Position numbers and translations under genes: made by a program. This document shows, one piece after another, positions 38,948 to 47,555 of a DNA stretch of 64,000 nucleotides. Source of the DNA: Caulobacter sp. BP25 (lineage in GTDB: Bacteria; Pseudomonadota; Alphaproteobacteria; Caulobacterales; Caulobacteraceae); NCBI RefSeq assembly GCF_002737755.1, contig NZ_PEGH01000004.1, positions 310,001-374,000 on the forward strand. The letters run 5' to 3'. The notes beneath the pieces were generated by a model. It saw only the letters and a list, made by a program, of their open reading frames with translations, searched no databases and had not been told where the DNA came from. The first letter of the stretch is position 1; each line of letters begins with the position of its first letter.

Positions 38948-39472
38948 ATGCGACGCAAGCTCGCCGGAATTTTGGCCACTGCGGTCATCTCCGCATTCGC
39001 CGCTCCCGCCCTCGCCAACGCCGCTCCGAACCAGGACTCCGCGTCCGCCGAGACACCGCGCGGCGATCCGCTGGGCGAGCTGATCAGCACCGCCTTAGGC
39101 GGCGGCGCCCTGCCCGGCTCGGTCGAGTACAAGATGCGGGCGACCATGTACCACGCCGGCGCCAAGGGCATCCGAGCCTTTGACTCGCTGGGCTGCAAGG
39201 TCGCCGCCATGCGCACCGTCGCGGTCGATCCCAAGGTGATCCCGCGCCGCACGGTCCTCTTCATCAAGGAAACCGTCGGCCTGCCGATGCCGGACGGCGG
39301 CAAGCACGACGGCTACTGGTACGCTTCTGATATCGGCGGGGCGATCAAGGGCCTGAAGCTTGACCTTTTCAGCGGCGTTGGCGCCGCCTCGATGAAGACC
39401 CTGCGGAGCATCGACCTGTCCAGCCTGTCGGTCAGCAAGGTCGGCGAGTTCAAGGGCTGCCCGCCGCAATAG
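38948..39472 (+). CDS. 3D domain-containing exported protein (MltA-like catalytic fold)
   Basis: A 174-aa protein with a signal peptide (MRRKLAGILATAVISAFAAP, cleavage near ANA-APN). The 3D domain shows the conserved aspartates in VAVDPKVIPRRTVLFI and ASDIGGAIKGLKLDLF, the same double-psi barrel region as lytic transglycosylase MltA. It may cleave or bind peptidoglycan. AAGAGG lies upstream of the ATG; a longer reading from 38822 has no supported start. Its neighbours are a nuclease and an acylase, both exported. Confidence 0.86.
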   Translation: MRRKLAGILATAVISAFAAPALANAAPNQDSASAETPRGDPLGELISTALGGGALPGSVEYKMRATMYHAGAKGIRAFDSLGCKVAAMRTVAVDPKVIPRRTVLFIKETVGLPMPDGGKHDGYWYASDIGGAIKGLKLDLFSGVGAASMKTLRSIDLSSLSVSKVGEFKGCPPQ

Positions 39473-39568
39473 CACTTGCCGTCCGCCGTCGTCGCGCGGA
39501 CTGGAATTGATGCCCGAACTCGGCTTGGATCCCCCTCTACCGCTGAGATGAGCGGTTTGGGGATCACC

Positions 39569-41755
39569 ATGCGAAATCTGTCCGTCAGCGTTCTGGCCTT
39601 GGCCATCAGCGCCGCGCTCGCGACAACGCCGGCGCGCGCCGCTGACGACCTTCCGCGCCTGAAGGCTCGCGCGGCTGCGGTCTCGATCACCCGCGACGAC
39701 TGGGGTATCGCCCACATCCACGGCAAGATCGACGCCGATGCGGTGTTCGGCATGGCCTACGCCCAGGCCGAGGATGACTTCAACCGCGTCGAGACCAACT
39801 TCAAGACCGCGCTTGGCCGCACGGCCGAGGCGGAGGGCGAAAAGGCGATCTGGGCGGACCTGCGCCAGAAGCTATTCATCGACCCGGTCGTGCTGAAGGC
39901 CGACTACGCCAAAAGCCCCGCCTGGCTAAAGGCGCTGATGAACGGCTGGGCCGACGGCCTGAACTACTATCTGGCGACCCACCCGACCGTGAAGCCCAGG
40001 GTCATCACCCGCTTCGAGCCCTGGATGGCGCTCAGCTTCTCGGAAGGCAGCATCGGCGGCGACATCGAGCGCGTGGCCCTGACCCAGCTGGAAAGCTTCT
40101 ACGGCCAGCGCCAGCTGGCGATGACCGCCGACGAGAAGGGCTTGCTGTTCAAGGAACCCAAGGGTTCGAACGGAATCGCCATCGCGCCGAAGAACACGCT
40201 GGAAGGTCACGCCATGCTGCTGATCAACCCGCACACCAGCTTCTTCTTCCGCTCGGAGATGCAGGTCTCGTCCGACCAAGGCCTCAACGCCTATGGCGCG
40301 ACCACCTGGGGGCAGTTCTTCATCTACCAGGGCTTCAACGCCAAAGCCGGCTGGATGCACACCTCCAGCGGCGTCGACGTGGTCGACGAGTTCGCCGAGA
40401 CGATCGTCGAGAAGGATGGCCAGCGCTTCTACAAATACGGCCAGGCGCTCCGCCCCTTGAAGACCGAGGTGATCACGATCCCCTACCGCGCCGCCGACGG
40501 GTCGATGGCCGAAAAACGCTTCACCGTCTTCAAGACCCACCGCGGTCCGATCGTCCGCGAGGCCGATGGCAAGTGGATCAGCATCGCCCTGATGAACAAG
40601 CCGGTGGAAGCCCTGCAGCAGTCGTTCCTGCGCACCAAGGCCACGGACCTGAAGAGCTTCATGAAGGTGGCGGAGCTGAAGGCCAACTCGTCGAACAACA
40701 CCCTGTTCGCCGATAGCAAGGGCCAGATCGCCTATCTGCATCCGCAGTTCATTCCGGTCCGCGACGACCGCTTCGACTACACCAAGCCCGTGGACGGCTC
40801 CGATCCCGCGACGGACTGGAAGGGCCTGACGCCGCTCGCCAAGACGCCCCAGGCGGTGAATCCGCCGACCGGCTGGGCCTTCAACACCAACAACTGGCCC
40901 TGGACCGCCGCCGGCCCCTACAGCCCCAAGAAGGCGGACTTCCCGAAGTACATGGACACCTTCGGCGAGAACCCGCGCGGCCTCCACGCCGAGCTGGTGC
41001 TCAAGGACGTGAAGAACCTCACCCTGGGCGGCCTGATCGAGAAGGCCTATGACCCTTACCTGACTGCCTTCGCGCGGCTGATCCCGACGCTGGAGGCGGC
41101 CTACGCCGCCACGCCGGACAGCGACCCGCTGAAGGCCAAGCTCACCGAGCAGGTTAAGGCGCTCAGCGCCTGGGACCGCAAGTGGTCCACCCGGTCGACC
41201 GAGACCTCCCTAGCGGTGTTCTGGGGCGAGGCCACGTGGGCCAAGGCCGCGCCGGCGGCCAAGGCGCAGGGGCTCAACACCTATGACTATATGGCCGACA
41301 AGCTGACGCCGGCCGAAAAGCTGGCGGCCCTGGCCGAAGCGTCCGATCGCCTGACCGCCGACTTCGGCTCGTGGAAGACGCCGTGGGGCGAGATCAACCG
41401 CTTCCAGCGGAATGACGGCGCGATCGTCCAAAAGTTCGATGACACAAAGCCCAGCATCCCCGTGCCCTTCACCTCGGCCCAATGGGGCTCGCTGGCCTCG
41501 TTCGGCGCCAAGCGCTGGCCGGGGACCAAGAAATACTACGGCACGCTGGGCAATAGCTTTGTCGCGGTCGTGCAGTTCGGCGACAAGGTCCGCGCCCGCG
41601 CCATCTCGGCCGGCGGTGAAAGCGGAGATCCGTCCTCGCCGCATTTCAACGACCAGGCGCCGCGCTACGCGAACTGGAACCTGCGGGACGTCTATTTCTA
41701 TCCCGAGGACGTGAAGAAGCACGCGGTGAAGACGTACCGGCCGGGGGAGGATTAG
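39569..41755 (+). CDS. Penicillin acylase-family N-terminal-nucleophile hydrolase
   Basis: A 728-aa exported protein starting MRNLSVSVLALAISAALATT with GGGGATCACC before the ATG. ITRDDWGIAHIHGKIDADAV is the family's N-terminal block. The autocatalytic cleavage point and nucleophile are in EPKGSNGIAIAP (S200), the start of the beta chain. The protein would be cut into alpha and beta chains in the periplasm. Relatives deacylate penicillins, cephalosporins or acyl-homoserine lactones; the substrate is undetermined. It is convergent with the cysH gene, with only 4 bp between their stops. Confidence 0.9.
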   Translation: MRNLSVSVLALAISAALATTPARAADDLPRLKARAAAVSITRDDWGIAHIHGKIDADAVFGMAYAQAEDDFNRVETNFKTALGRTAEAEGEKAIWADLRQKLFIDPVVLKADYAKSPAWLKALMNGWADGLNYYLATHPTVKPRVITRFEPWMALSFSEGSIGGDIERVALTQLESFYGQRQLAMTADEKGLLFKEPKGSNGIAIAPKNTLEGHAMLLINPHTSFFFRSEMQVSSDQGLNAYGATTWGQFFIYQGFNAKAGWMHTSSGVDVVDEFAETIVEKDGQRFYKYGQALRPLKTEVITIPYRAADGSMAEKRFTVFKTHRGPIVREADGKWISIALMNKPVEALQQSFLRTKATDLKSFMKVAELKANSSNNTLFADSKGQIAYLHPQFIPVRDDRFDYTKPVDGSDPATDWKGLTPLAKTPQAVNPPTGWAFNTNNWPWTAAGPYSPKKADFPKYMDTFGENPRGLHAELVLKDVKNLTLGGLIEKAYDPYLTAFARLIPTLEAAYAATPDSDPLKAKLTEQVKALSAWDRKWSTRSTETSLAVFWGEATWAKAAPAAKAQGLNTYDYMADKLTPAEKLAALAEASDRLTADFGSWKTPWGEINRFQRNDGAIVQKFDDTKPSIPVPFTSAQWGSLASFGAKRWPGTKKYYGTLGNSFVAVVQFGDKVRARAISAGGESGDPSSPHFNDQAPRYANWNLRDVYFYPEDVKKHAVKTYRPGED

Positions 41756-41759
41756 GCCT

Positions 41760-42494
41760 CTAAATATCCCCGCCCACGTTCGGCGCCACGCCCGGCGCGC
41801 GGGCGACGTGGATGCCGCACTCGGTCTTTTCCTGCCCGGCCCAACGGCCCGACCGGCCATCCTCTGACGGTTGGGTGCAAGGCCAGCAGCCAATCGAGGC
41901 GAAGCCCTGGGCGACCAAGGGATGAGCTGGCAGCTGATGCTCGGCGACATAGGCGTCGAGCTCAGCCTTGCCCCAGTTGGCCAGCGGGTTGAACTTGACC
42001 TTGCCGTCGGCGGCCTCGACCACCGGCAGGCTCAAGCGGTCGCCGCCATGGAAGCGTTTGCGACCCGTGATCCAGGCGTCGAAGCCGCCCAGGGCGCGGT
42101 CCAGAGGTAGCACTTTGCGGATGTTGCAGCAGGCGTCGACGCTGGTGCGCCAAAGGTCCGAGCCCGGATCCTGGGTGGCGAGATCGGCATAGGCCGGACG
42201 CAGGTCGCGCACGTCGGTCAGGCCGAGCTGAGCGGCCAGGGTCTTACGGTAGTCCAGCGTCTGGCCAAACAGCATGCCGGTGTCGAGGAACAGGACCGGA
42301 ATGCTGGGGGAAACCTGGGAAGCCAGATGCAGCAGCACGGCCGATTCCGCGCCGAACGACGAGACCAGCGCCAGACGCGAGCCGAACTGGTCATGGGCCG
42401 CGCGCAGCACGGTGGCCGGATGAGCCTCTCGCAGTTCGGCGTCCAGCCGCGCGGCGAGCCCGGCGGCGGTCCCTCCGCTCTCGTCATAGGCCAT
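41760..42494 (-). CDS. cysH: Adenylylsulfate (APS) reductase
   Basis: A 244-aa protein. The paired cysteines in DACCNIRK and GCWPCTQP bind a [4Fe-4S] cluster, which marks the assimilatory APS reductases rather than the cluster-free PAPS enzyme. The catalytic cysteine is in KTECGIH near the C terminus. It reduces APS to sulfite with thioredoxin. It is the last gene of the sulfur operon, and its start is 1 bp into the upstream DUF934 stop (TGATG). Confidence 0.95.
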   Translation of the reverse strand: MAYDESGGTAAGLAARLDAELREAHPATVLRAAHDQFGSRLALVSSFGAESAVLLHLASQVSPSIPVLFLDTGMLFGQTLDYRKTLAAQLGLTDVRDLRPAYADLATQDPGSDLWRTSVDACCNIRKVLPLDRALGGFDAWITGRKRFHGGDRLSLPVVEAADGKVKFNPLANWGKAELDAYVAEHQLPAHPLVAQGFASIGCWPCTQPSEDGRSGRWAGQEKTECGIHVARAPGVAPNVGGDI

Positions 42495-43000
42495 CAGGAG
42501 GCCCTTTCCTCGAACGCCACGGCGCGCGCGTCGGCGGCGCGCTGATAGACGTGGCGGAAGCGTTGGGCGGCCTGGCTCCAGGCCTCGGGCGTCGCGCCGT
42601 CGGCCGGCTCGAACGCGTCGAAACCGCAGCGAACCATGAAGCCCGCCTGCTCGCGCAGGACGTCTCCCACGGCCCGAACCTGGCCCTGATAGCCGAACCG
42701 CTCGCGCAGCAGGCGGGCCGAGGTGTAGGCGCGGCCGTCGCGATACTTCGGAAAGGCCAGGGCGACCACCGCCAGACGCGGCAGGTCATAGGCCAGCCCC
42801 TCGACCTCCTGATCGGGCTCGATCCGTACACCGACCCGGCGGCTGTTTGAGGCCAGCAGGGCGTCGCCCTCAGCCTCGAAGCGCGCCAGTGTCAGGATCA
42901 CATCGCCCGTTTCCGGGATCGCGTCCTCATCGGCGACGAAAACGAACGCGTCCTCGGCCCAACGGGCTTCGTTCTCAACGAGCTCAATCAGCTTGGGCAT
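42494..43000 (-). CDS. DUF934 protein of the sulfite-reduction operon
   Basis: A 168-aa soluble protein (MPKLIELVENEARWAEDAFV) with the DUF934 core VGVRIEPDQEVEGLAYDLPR and RLLRERFGYQGQVRAVGDVL. These proteins always neighbour cysI-type sulfite reductases and are thought to help electron delivery or assembly, though this is unproven. The start lies 17 bp inside the end of cysI, which shows coupling. Confidence 0.86.
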   Translation of the reverse strand: MPKLIELVENEARWAEDAFVFVADEDAIPETGDVILTLARFEAEGDALLASNSRRVGVRIEPDQEVEGLAYDLPRLAVVALAFPKYRDGRAYTSARLLRERFGYQGQVRAVGDVLREQAGFMVRCGFDAFEPADGATPEAWSQAAQRFRHVYQRAADARAVAFEERAS

Positions 43001-44642
43001 AGACAGCCTCCTTGAAGGGCTCGAGGCCGACGCGGCGATAGGTGTCGAGGAAGCGCTCGCCGTCGCTGCGGACAGCGAGATAGGCGCCGACCAGTTGATC
43101 GACGGCCGTGGCGACCTTGTCCGCGGGAAGCGCCGGACCCAGGATCTTGCCGATCGAGGCGTCTTCCGCGCCCGAACCGCCCAGCGACAGCTGGTAGAAT
43201 TCCTCGCCCTTCTTATCGACGCCCAGGATGCCGATGTGCGCCACGTGATGGTGGCCGCAGGCGTTGATGCAGCCGCTGATCTTGATCTTCAGTTCGCCGA
43301 CCTGCTCGGCGCGATCGAGATCGGCGAACTGGCGGGCGATGTCCTGAGCGATCGGGATCGCGCGGGCGTTGGCGAGAGCGCAGTAGTCAAGGCCCGGGCA
43401 GGCGATGATGTCGCTGACTAGGTCGATGTTGGGCGTGGCCAGATTGGCCGCCTGCAGCGCCGCGAACACGGTCGGCAGGTCGTCCAGCTTGATGTGCGGC
43501 AGGACGAGGTTCTGGGCGTGGGTCACGCGCAGGTCGTTGAAGCCATAGCGCTCGGCCAGATCCGCCACGACATCCAGCTGGTCCGCCGAGGCGTCGCCCG
43601 GCGTCTGCTCCTGGGCCTTCAGCGAGATCTCGACGATCGCATAGCCCGGCTGCTTGTGGGCGCGAACATTGTTGCGAACGAAGCGCGCGAAGGCCGGATC
43701 GTGCGCCTTCGCCGTCTCGAACGCTTCCGAGCGCGCCGGCAGGGCCTCGAACGGGGTCTTGGCGAAGGCGGCGCGGATGCGGGCCAGCTCGGCGGGCGGC
43801 AGGTCGGCGCGCACGGCGTCGATCTTGCTCCACTCTTCCTCGACCTGGCGGGCGAACTCCTCGGCGCCCAGGGCGGCGACCAGGATCTTGATCCGGGCCT
43901 TGTAGATGTTGTCGCGGCGACCGTGGCGGTTGTAGACGCGCAGGATCGCTTCCAGATAGCTCAGCAGACGGTCGGTCGGCAGGAACTCTTTGATGGTCGG
44001 GCCGACATAGGGCGTGCGCCCCTGGCCGCCGCCGACGATCACCTCAAAGCCAAGCTGGCCATCGCGACCCTGGCGCAGCAAAAGGCCGATGTCGTGCACC
44101 TTGGCCGCCGTGCGGTCCTTGGCCGAGGCGGTGATGGCGATCTTGAACTTGCGCGGCAGGAACGAGAATTCCGGGTGCAGGGTCGACCACTGGCGGATCA
44201 CCTCGCACCAGACGCGCGGGTCGTCGACCTCCTCGGCCGTGGCCCCGGCATAGGGGTCGGACGTGGTGTTGCGGATGCAGTTGCCGCTGGTCTGGATGGC
44301 GTGTAGATCAACGTCGGCCAGCTTGTCGAGGATCTCCGGCGCGTCCTTCAGCTTGATCCAGTTGAACTGGATGTTCTGGCGCGTGGTGAAGTGGCCATAG
44401 CCCTTGTCGTAGTCGCGCGCGATCTGCGCCAGGCGCCGCGCCTGGGTCGCGTTCAGCGAGCCGTACGGGATCGCCACCCGCAGCATGTAGGCGTGCAGTT
44501 GCAGATAAAGACCGTTCATCAGCCGCAGCGGCTTGAACTGGTCCTCGGTCAGCTCGCCGGACAGGCGGCGGGCAACCTGCCCCCGGAACTCGGCCGAACG
44601 GTCAGCCAGGAATTCCTTGTCGATGAGATCGTACTGGTACAT
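42984..44642 (-). CDS. cysI: Sulfite reductase hemoprotein subunit
   Basis: A 552-aa siroheme enzyme. N-terminal HFTTRQNIQFNWIKL and SGNCIRNTTSDPYAG match the siroheme/sulfite-binding loops. Cluster cysteines are found in CPGLDYCALANARA and the conserved KISGCINACGHHHVA. It reduces sulfite to sulfide using six electrons from ferredoxin or a flavoprotein. Siroheme is supplied through the methyltransferase encoded upstream. Confidence 0.95.
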   Translation of the reverse strand: MYQYDLIDKEFLADRSAEFRGQVARRLSGELTEDQFKPLRLMNGLYLQLHAYMLRVAIPYGSLNATQARRLAQIARDYDKGYGHFTTRQNIQFNWIKLKDAPEILDKLADVDLHAIQTSGNCIRNTTSDPYAGATAEEVDDPRVWCEVIRQWSTLHPEFSFLPRKFKIAITASAKDRTAAKVHDIGLLLRQGRDGQLGFEVIVGGGQGRTPYVGPTIKEFLPTDRLLSYLEAILRVYNRHGRRDNIYKARIKILVAALGAEEFARQVEEEWSKIDAVRADLPPAELARIRAAFAKTPFEALPARSEAFETAKAHDPAFARFVRNNVRAHKQPGYAIVEISLKAQEQTPGDASADQLDVVADLAERYGFNDLRVTHAQNLVLPHIKLDDLPTVFAALQAANLATPNIDLVSDIIACPGLDYCALANARAIPIAQDIARQFADLDRAEQVGELKIKISGCINACGHHHVAHIGILGVDKKGEEFYQLSLGGSGAEDASIGKILGPALPADKVATAVDQLVGAYLAVRSDGERFLDTYRRVGLEPFKEAVYAQAD

Positions 44643-44648
44643 GCCGCC

Positions 44649-45014
44649 CTACTTCCTGCGGATCAGATCGACACGGCCGGTCGAGCGCGCCGAGCCGGCG
44701 GCGTGACGTAGCGCCTCGATGACATCGCCGCCTTCGGCCTGTTTGCCGTGCGTGGGTTCGTTAGTCGGGCCCAGCGCCCGGATGCGCTCGCGATAGCTGA
44801 GCGGCGCCCAGCGACCGTCGGACTGGACAAGGTCGATCGGATAGACGTCGACCACCACAGTAGGCTGGCCCTTGCCCGTAGCGACGGCGGCCTCGACATC
44901 GGCGGCGTGATGATCGTCGAACAGCTGAGCGTCGCCGAAGCGGTCCACCCACTGGCCCGACGTCCAGAACACGACCTCGCCGTCGATCAGGCGGTTGGCG
45001 GTGATCGCTTTCAC
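44649..45014 (-). CDS. DUF2849 protein of the sulfur operon
   Basis: A 121-aa protein from GTG at 45014, which overlaps the SUMT gene stop by 4 bp. MKAITANRLIDGEVVFWTSG fits DUF2849, a short all-beta family found beside cysI in alphaproteobacteria. FDDHHAADVEAAVATGKGQP follows. Its position suggests a sulfite-reductase accessory factor. No catalytic motif is visible. Confidence 0.85.
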   Translation of the reverse strand: MKAITANRLIDGEVVFWTSGQWVDRFGDAQLFDDHHAADVEAAVATGKGQPTVVVDVYPIDLVQSDGRWAPLSYRERIRALGPTNEPTHGKQAEGGDVIEALRHAAGSARSTGRVDLIRRK

Positions 45015-45874
45015 TTGAACTCTCCTCCCCTGCGAAGCGCCGCCTCCAGCGCTTCCCGGTCCCCCGCCCCCGCAAGCGAGGGAGGAGATTGAACTTCAGC
45101 CATGGCCATCGCTTCGCCGACCATCAGCAGCGCAGGGCCTTTCACACCCTCAGCGGCTTCGGCCAGGCCCGACAGCGTCGTCAGGACCCGACGCTCGTCG
45201 GCGCGGCTGGCGCTCTCGACGATCAGGGCGGGAGTCGAGCCCGCGCGGCCGGCGGCCACCAAGCGCGCGGCGATCAGGCCGGCGGTCGACACGCCCATAT
45301 AGACGACGACCGTCTGGTTCGGACGCGCCAGCGAAGCCCAGTCCAGGTCCGGCTCGCCATGGGCGGCGTGGCCGGTGACGAAGGTGACCGCCTGAGCGCT
45401 GCCCCGGTGGGTCAGAGGCGCGCCGGCGCCGGCGCTGGCGGCCAGGGCGGCAGTGACGCCCGGCACCACATGACACTCGACGCCAGCCTCGCGGCAGGCG
45501 GCCAGCTCCTCGCCGCCGCGTCCGAACAGGAAGGGATCGCCACCCTTCAGACGCACGACGGTCAGGCCATCCAGGGCCAGGGCCACGATCAGTTGGTTGA
45601 TGTCGTCCTGCGGCAAGGTGTGGCGCGACTTGCGCTTGGCGACGTTGATCCGCCGGGCGCGGCTGGGCGCCAGATCCAGGATTTCTTCGGAGACCAAGCC
45701 GTCATGCACCACGACGTCGGCGGCGCGCAGGGCATTGAAGGCGCGGAAGGTCAGGAGGTCTGGATCGCCAGGGCCAGCCCCGACTAGCCACACCGCGCCC
45801 AAAGCGCGTTGCGCGCGGGTCCCGCCGATCACGACGAGGCCAGGCTTCCTGCTTCGGGCCGGCGGGCGGGCCAT
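45011..45874 (-). CDS. cobA: Uroporphyrinogen-III C-methyltransferase
   Basis: A 287-aa SUMT enzyme. Family motifs: VWLVGAGPGDPDLLTFRA, VVHDGLVSEEILDLA, VVRLKGGDPFLFGRGGEE (cited as LKGGDPFLFGRGG) and VVVYMGVSTA. It adds two SAM-derived methyl groups to make precorrin-2, the siroheme precursor needed by CysI. The fused CysG oxidase/chelatase domain is not present. ATG at 45874 is preferred to the TTG at 45895, which has no ribosome binding site. It is the first gene of the sulfur operon. Confidence 0.92.
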   Translation of the reverse strand: MARPPARSRKPGLVVIGGTRAQRALGAVWLVGAGPGDPDLLTFRAFNALRAADVVVHDGLVSEEILDLAPSRARRINVAKRKSRHTLPQDDINQLIVALALDGLTVVRLKGGDPFLFGRGGEELAACREAGVECHVVPGVTAALAASAGAGAPLTHRGSAQAVTFVTGHAAHGEPDLDWASLARPNQTVVVYMGVSTAGLIAARLVAAGRAGSTPALIVESASRADERRVLTTLSGLAEAAEGVKGPALLMVGEAMAMAEVQSPPSLAGAGDREALEAALRRGGEFK

Positions 45875-45970
45875 GGGCTTTAGAACCTCTATCAACGCGC
45901 TTGGAATAAGACGGTGGAACGCAAGACGGGGCCGCCCTAAGGACGACCCCGGCCAAAACCTTGAAAATTA

Positions 45971-45997
45971 GTGGGGTGACCTTGGCGGCCACCCCAC
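45971..45997. promoter_or_regulatory. LysR-type dyad between the sulfur operon and its divergent regulator
   Basis: GTGGGGTG (45971-45978) and CACCCCAC (45990-45997) form a perfect 8-bp inverted repeat with an 11-bp spacer. It lies in the 230-bp region between the divergent cobA and LysR genes. N11-spaced dyads are typical LysR-type binding sites. It could instead act as an mRNA hairpin. Confidence 0.5.
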
Positions 45998-46103
45998 GAT
46001 GTGCGCTGACGAAAAGGGCCAATCCGCCAGCGAACGCTTGCAAACTGGCCGCGAAGAGGCCAATTCGCAAACAAGGACTTCTGCCGGGGCGTTCAGTAAA
46101 ACT

Positions 46104-47060
46104 ATGGAAAGACCCAACGAGCGCCGCCGCCTTCCGCCTCTGAACGCCCTGCGCGCGTTCGAAGCGGCCGCGCGGCACCTGAACTTCAGCCGCGCCGCAG
46201 ACGAGCTATCGGTGACGCCGGGCGCGGTCAGCCAGCAGATCCAGAATCTGGAAGACTATGTCGGCGCAGCCCTGTTCAAGCGCACGCCCAAGGGCCTGTT
46301 GCTGACCGACGCCGCCCAGACCGCCCTGCCCGCCTTACGCGAAGCTTTCGACCGCCTGGCCGAGGCCGCGTCCCTGCTCACCGCCGCCGTGGACGGGCGC
46401 CGCCTCACCCTCACCGCCGCGCCCTCCTTCGCCGCCAAGTGGCTGGTGCCGCGCTTGGGCAAGTTCGAGCGGGCCCATCCGCAGGTCGACGTCTGGCTGT
46501 CGGCCGGCATGGAGGTCGTCGACTTCGCCACTGGCGAGGTCGACATGGCGATCCGCTACGGCTCAGGTCGCTATCCGGGCCTGGAGGTCATCCGCCTGAT
46601 GCAGGAGTCCGTGGTCCCGGTCGCCAGCCCTGAACTGCTGGAACAGAACGCCCTAGAGCGCCCTGAGGACTTGCAACATCACATCCTGCTGCACGACGGC
46701 TCGCCAGACGCGGACGACAGCTGCCCGGACTGGGCGATGTGGCTGGCGGCACGCGGGATCAGGGGCGTCGATGGCGCGCGCGGGCCCCGTTTCAACCAAT
46801 CCAGCCTGGTGATCGAAGCCGCCGCCAACGGTCGCGGCATCGCCCTGGCCAAGCGCACCCTGGCCCAGGCCGACCTCGATTCTGGCCGCCTGGTCATCCC
46901 GTTCGAGGCCTCGACGGCAGTGGACTTCGCCTACTACGTCGTCCACCCAAAGGCCAAGGGCCGCCTGCCGCAGGTCAAGGCGTTCGTGAACTGGCTGAAG
47001 ACCGAGGCCGAGGCCCACGAGGCGGCGCTGCGCACCCTCGACAACGGCGCGGGGATTTAA
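46104..47060 (+). CDS. LysR-family transcriptional regulator (GcvA-like)
   Basis: A 318-aa regulator beginning MERPNERRRLPPLNALRAFE. The winged helix-turn-helix is at residues about 12-70 (RHLNFSRAADELSVTPGAVS, with the recognition helix in TPGAVSQQI). An effector-binding domain of two Rossmann-like lobes follows and ends with an ISRLDF-like hinge. The residues DMAIRYGSGRYPGLE and PDWAMWLAARG are typical of GcvA-like LysR proteins. Divergence from the sulfur operon and the dyad between them suggest it controls that operon. A longer reading from 45999 has no supported start. Confidence 0.88.
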   Translation: MERPNERRRLPPLNALRAFEAAARHLNFSRAADELSVTPGAVSQQIQNLEDYVGAALFKRTPKGLLLTDAAQTALPALREAFDRLAEAASLLTAAVDGRRLTLTAAPSFAAKWLVPRLGKFERAHPQVDVWLSAGMEVVDFATGEVDMAIRYGSGRYPGLEVIRLMQESVVPVASPELLEQNALERPEDLQHHILLHDGSPDADDSCPDWAMWLAARGIRGVDGARGPRFNQSSLVIEAAANGRGIALAKRTLAQADLDSGRLVIPFEASTAVDFAYYVVHPKAKGRLPQVKAFVNWLKTEAEAHEAALRTLDNGAGI

Positions 47061-47107
47061 CGCCGCGTGGTCTGGTTTCTGTCGCCGGAAACCGCTTAAA
47101 GGGGCCC

Positions 47108-47440
47108 ATGAAAATCACGACTCTTAACGTCGACGAGCATCTCGCTCCCGCCGACTGCCAGACCATGGCCGATGTGCGTCAGGGCGTGGACGCCCTGGAC
47201 CGGGCCCTGGTCCAACTCCTGACCGAGCGTCAGGCGTTCATGGACGCGGCCGCGCGCATCAAGGCTGACCGCTCGAAGGTTTTCGACCGCGCGCGGATCG
47301 AGGACGTGGTCGACAAGGTTAAGGTCGCAGCCCGTGCGTCAGGTCTATCCGAGGCCATCGCCGAGCCCGTCTGGCGCACCTTGATCGACCGCTGCATCGC
47401 CTACGAATACGACAGCTGGGACCGGACGCGGGGCTCGTAG
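47108..47440 (+). CDS. Chorismate mutase (AroQ class)
   Basis: A 110-aa all-helical protein. The family pattern is seen in VDALDRALVQLLTERQAFMDAAARIKADR (in pieces: VDALDRALVQLL and AARIKADR), with the arginine and lysine contacting chorismate. A final helix (AEPVWRTLIDRCIAYEYDSW) follows. It converts chorismate to prephenate for phenylalanine and tyrosine synthesis, or acts as a PchB-like mutase. AAAGGGGCCC precedes the ATG. It lies directly after the LysR gene. Confidence 0.88.
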   Translation: MKITTLNVDEHLAPADCQTMADVRQGVDALDRALVQLLTERQAFMDAAARIKADRSKVFDRARIEDVVDKVKVAARASGLSEAIAEPVWRTLIDRCIAYEYDSWDRTRGS

Positions 47441-47445
47441 AGACC

Positions 47446-47545
47446 TGTCATCCCGGGCGAAGCGCAGCGCAGACCCGGGACCTTGGAAAGCTCAGCGCTT
47501 GCGTCGATCCCGGCTCGGCGCGCTACGCGCTTGGCCGGGATGACA
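47446..47545. repeat. Dispersed GTCATCCCGG repeat, copy 2
   Basis: A 100-bp unit starting TGTCATCCCGGGC and ending CCGGGATGACA, the inverse of the start. The interior, GCGCTTGCGTCGATCCCGGC, resembles that at 28824-28924. It lies between the chorismate mutase and the convergent AIM24-like gene and may serve as a bidirectional terminator. Confidence 0.75.
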
Positions 47546-47555
47546 GCGTCGGAGG

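Noticed and set aside
47441..47555. IS element between chorismate mutase and the AIM24-like gene
   Set aside because: The 100-bp unit has inverted ends but no transposase; it is better described as a dispersed repeat.
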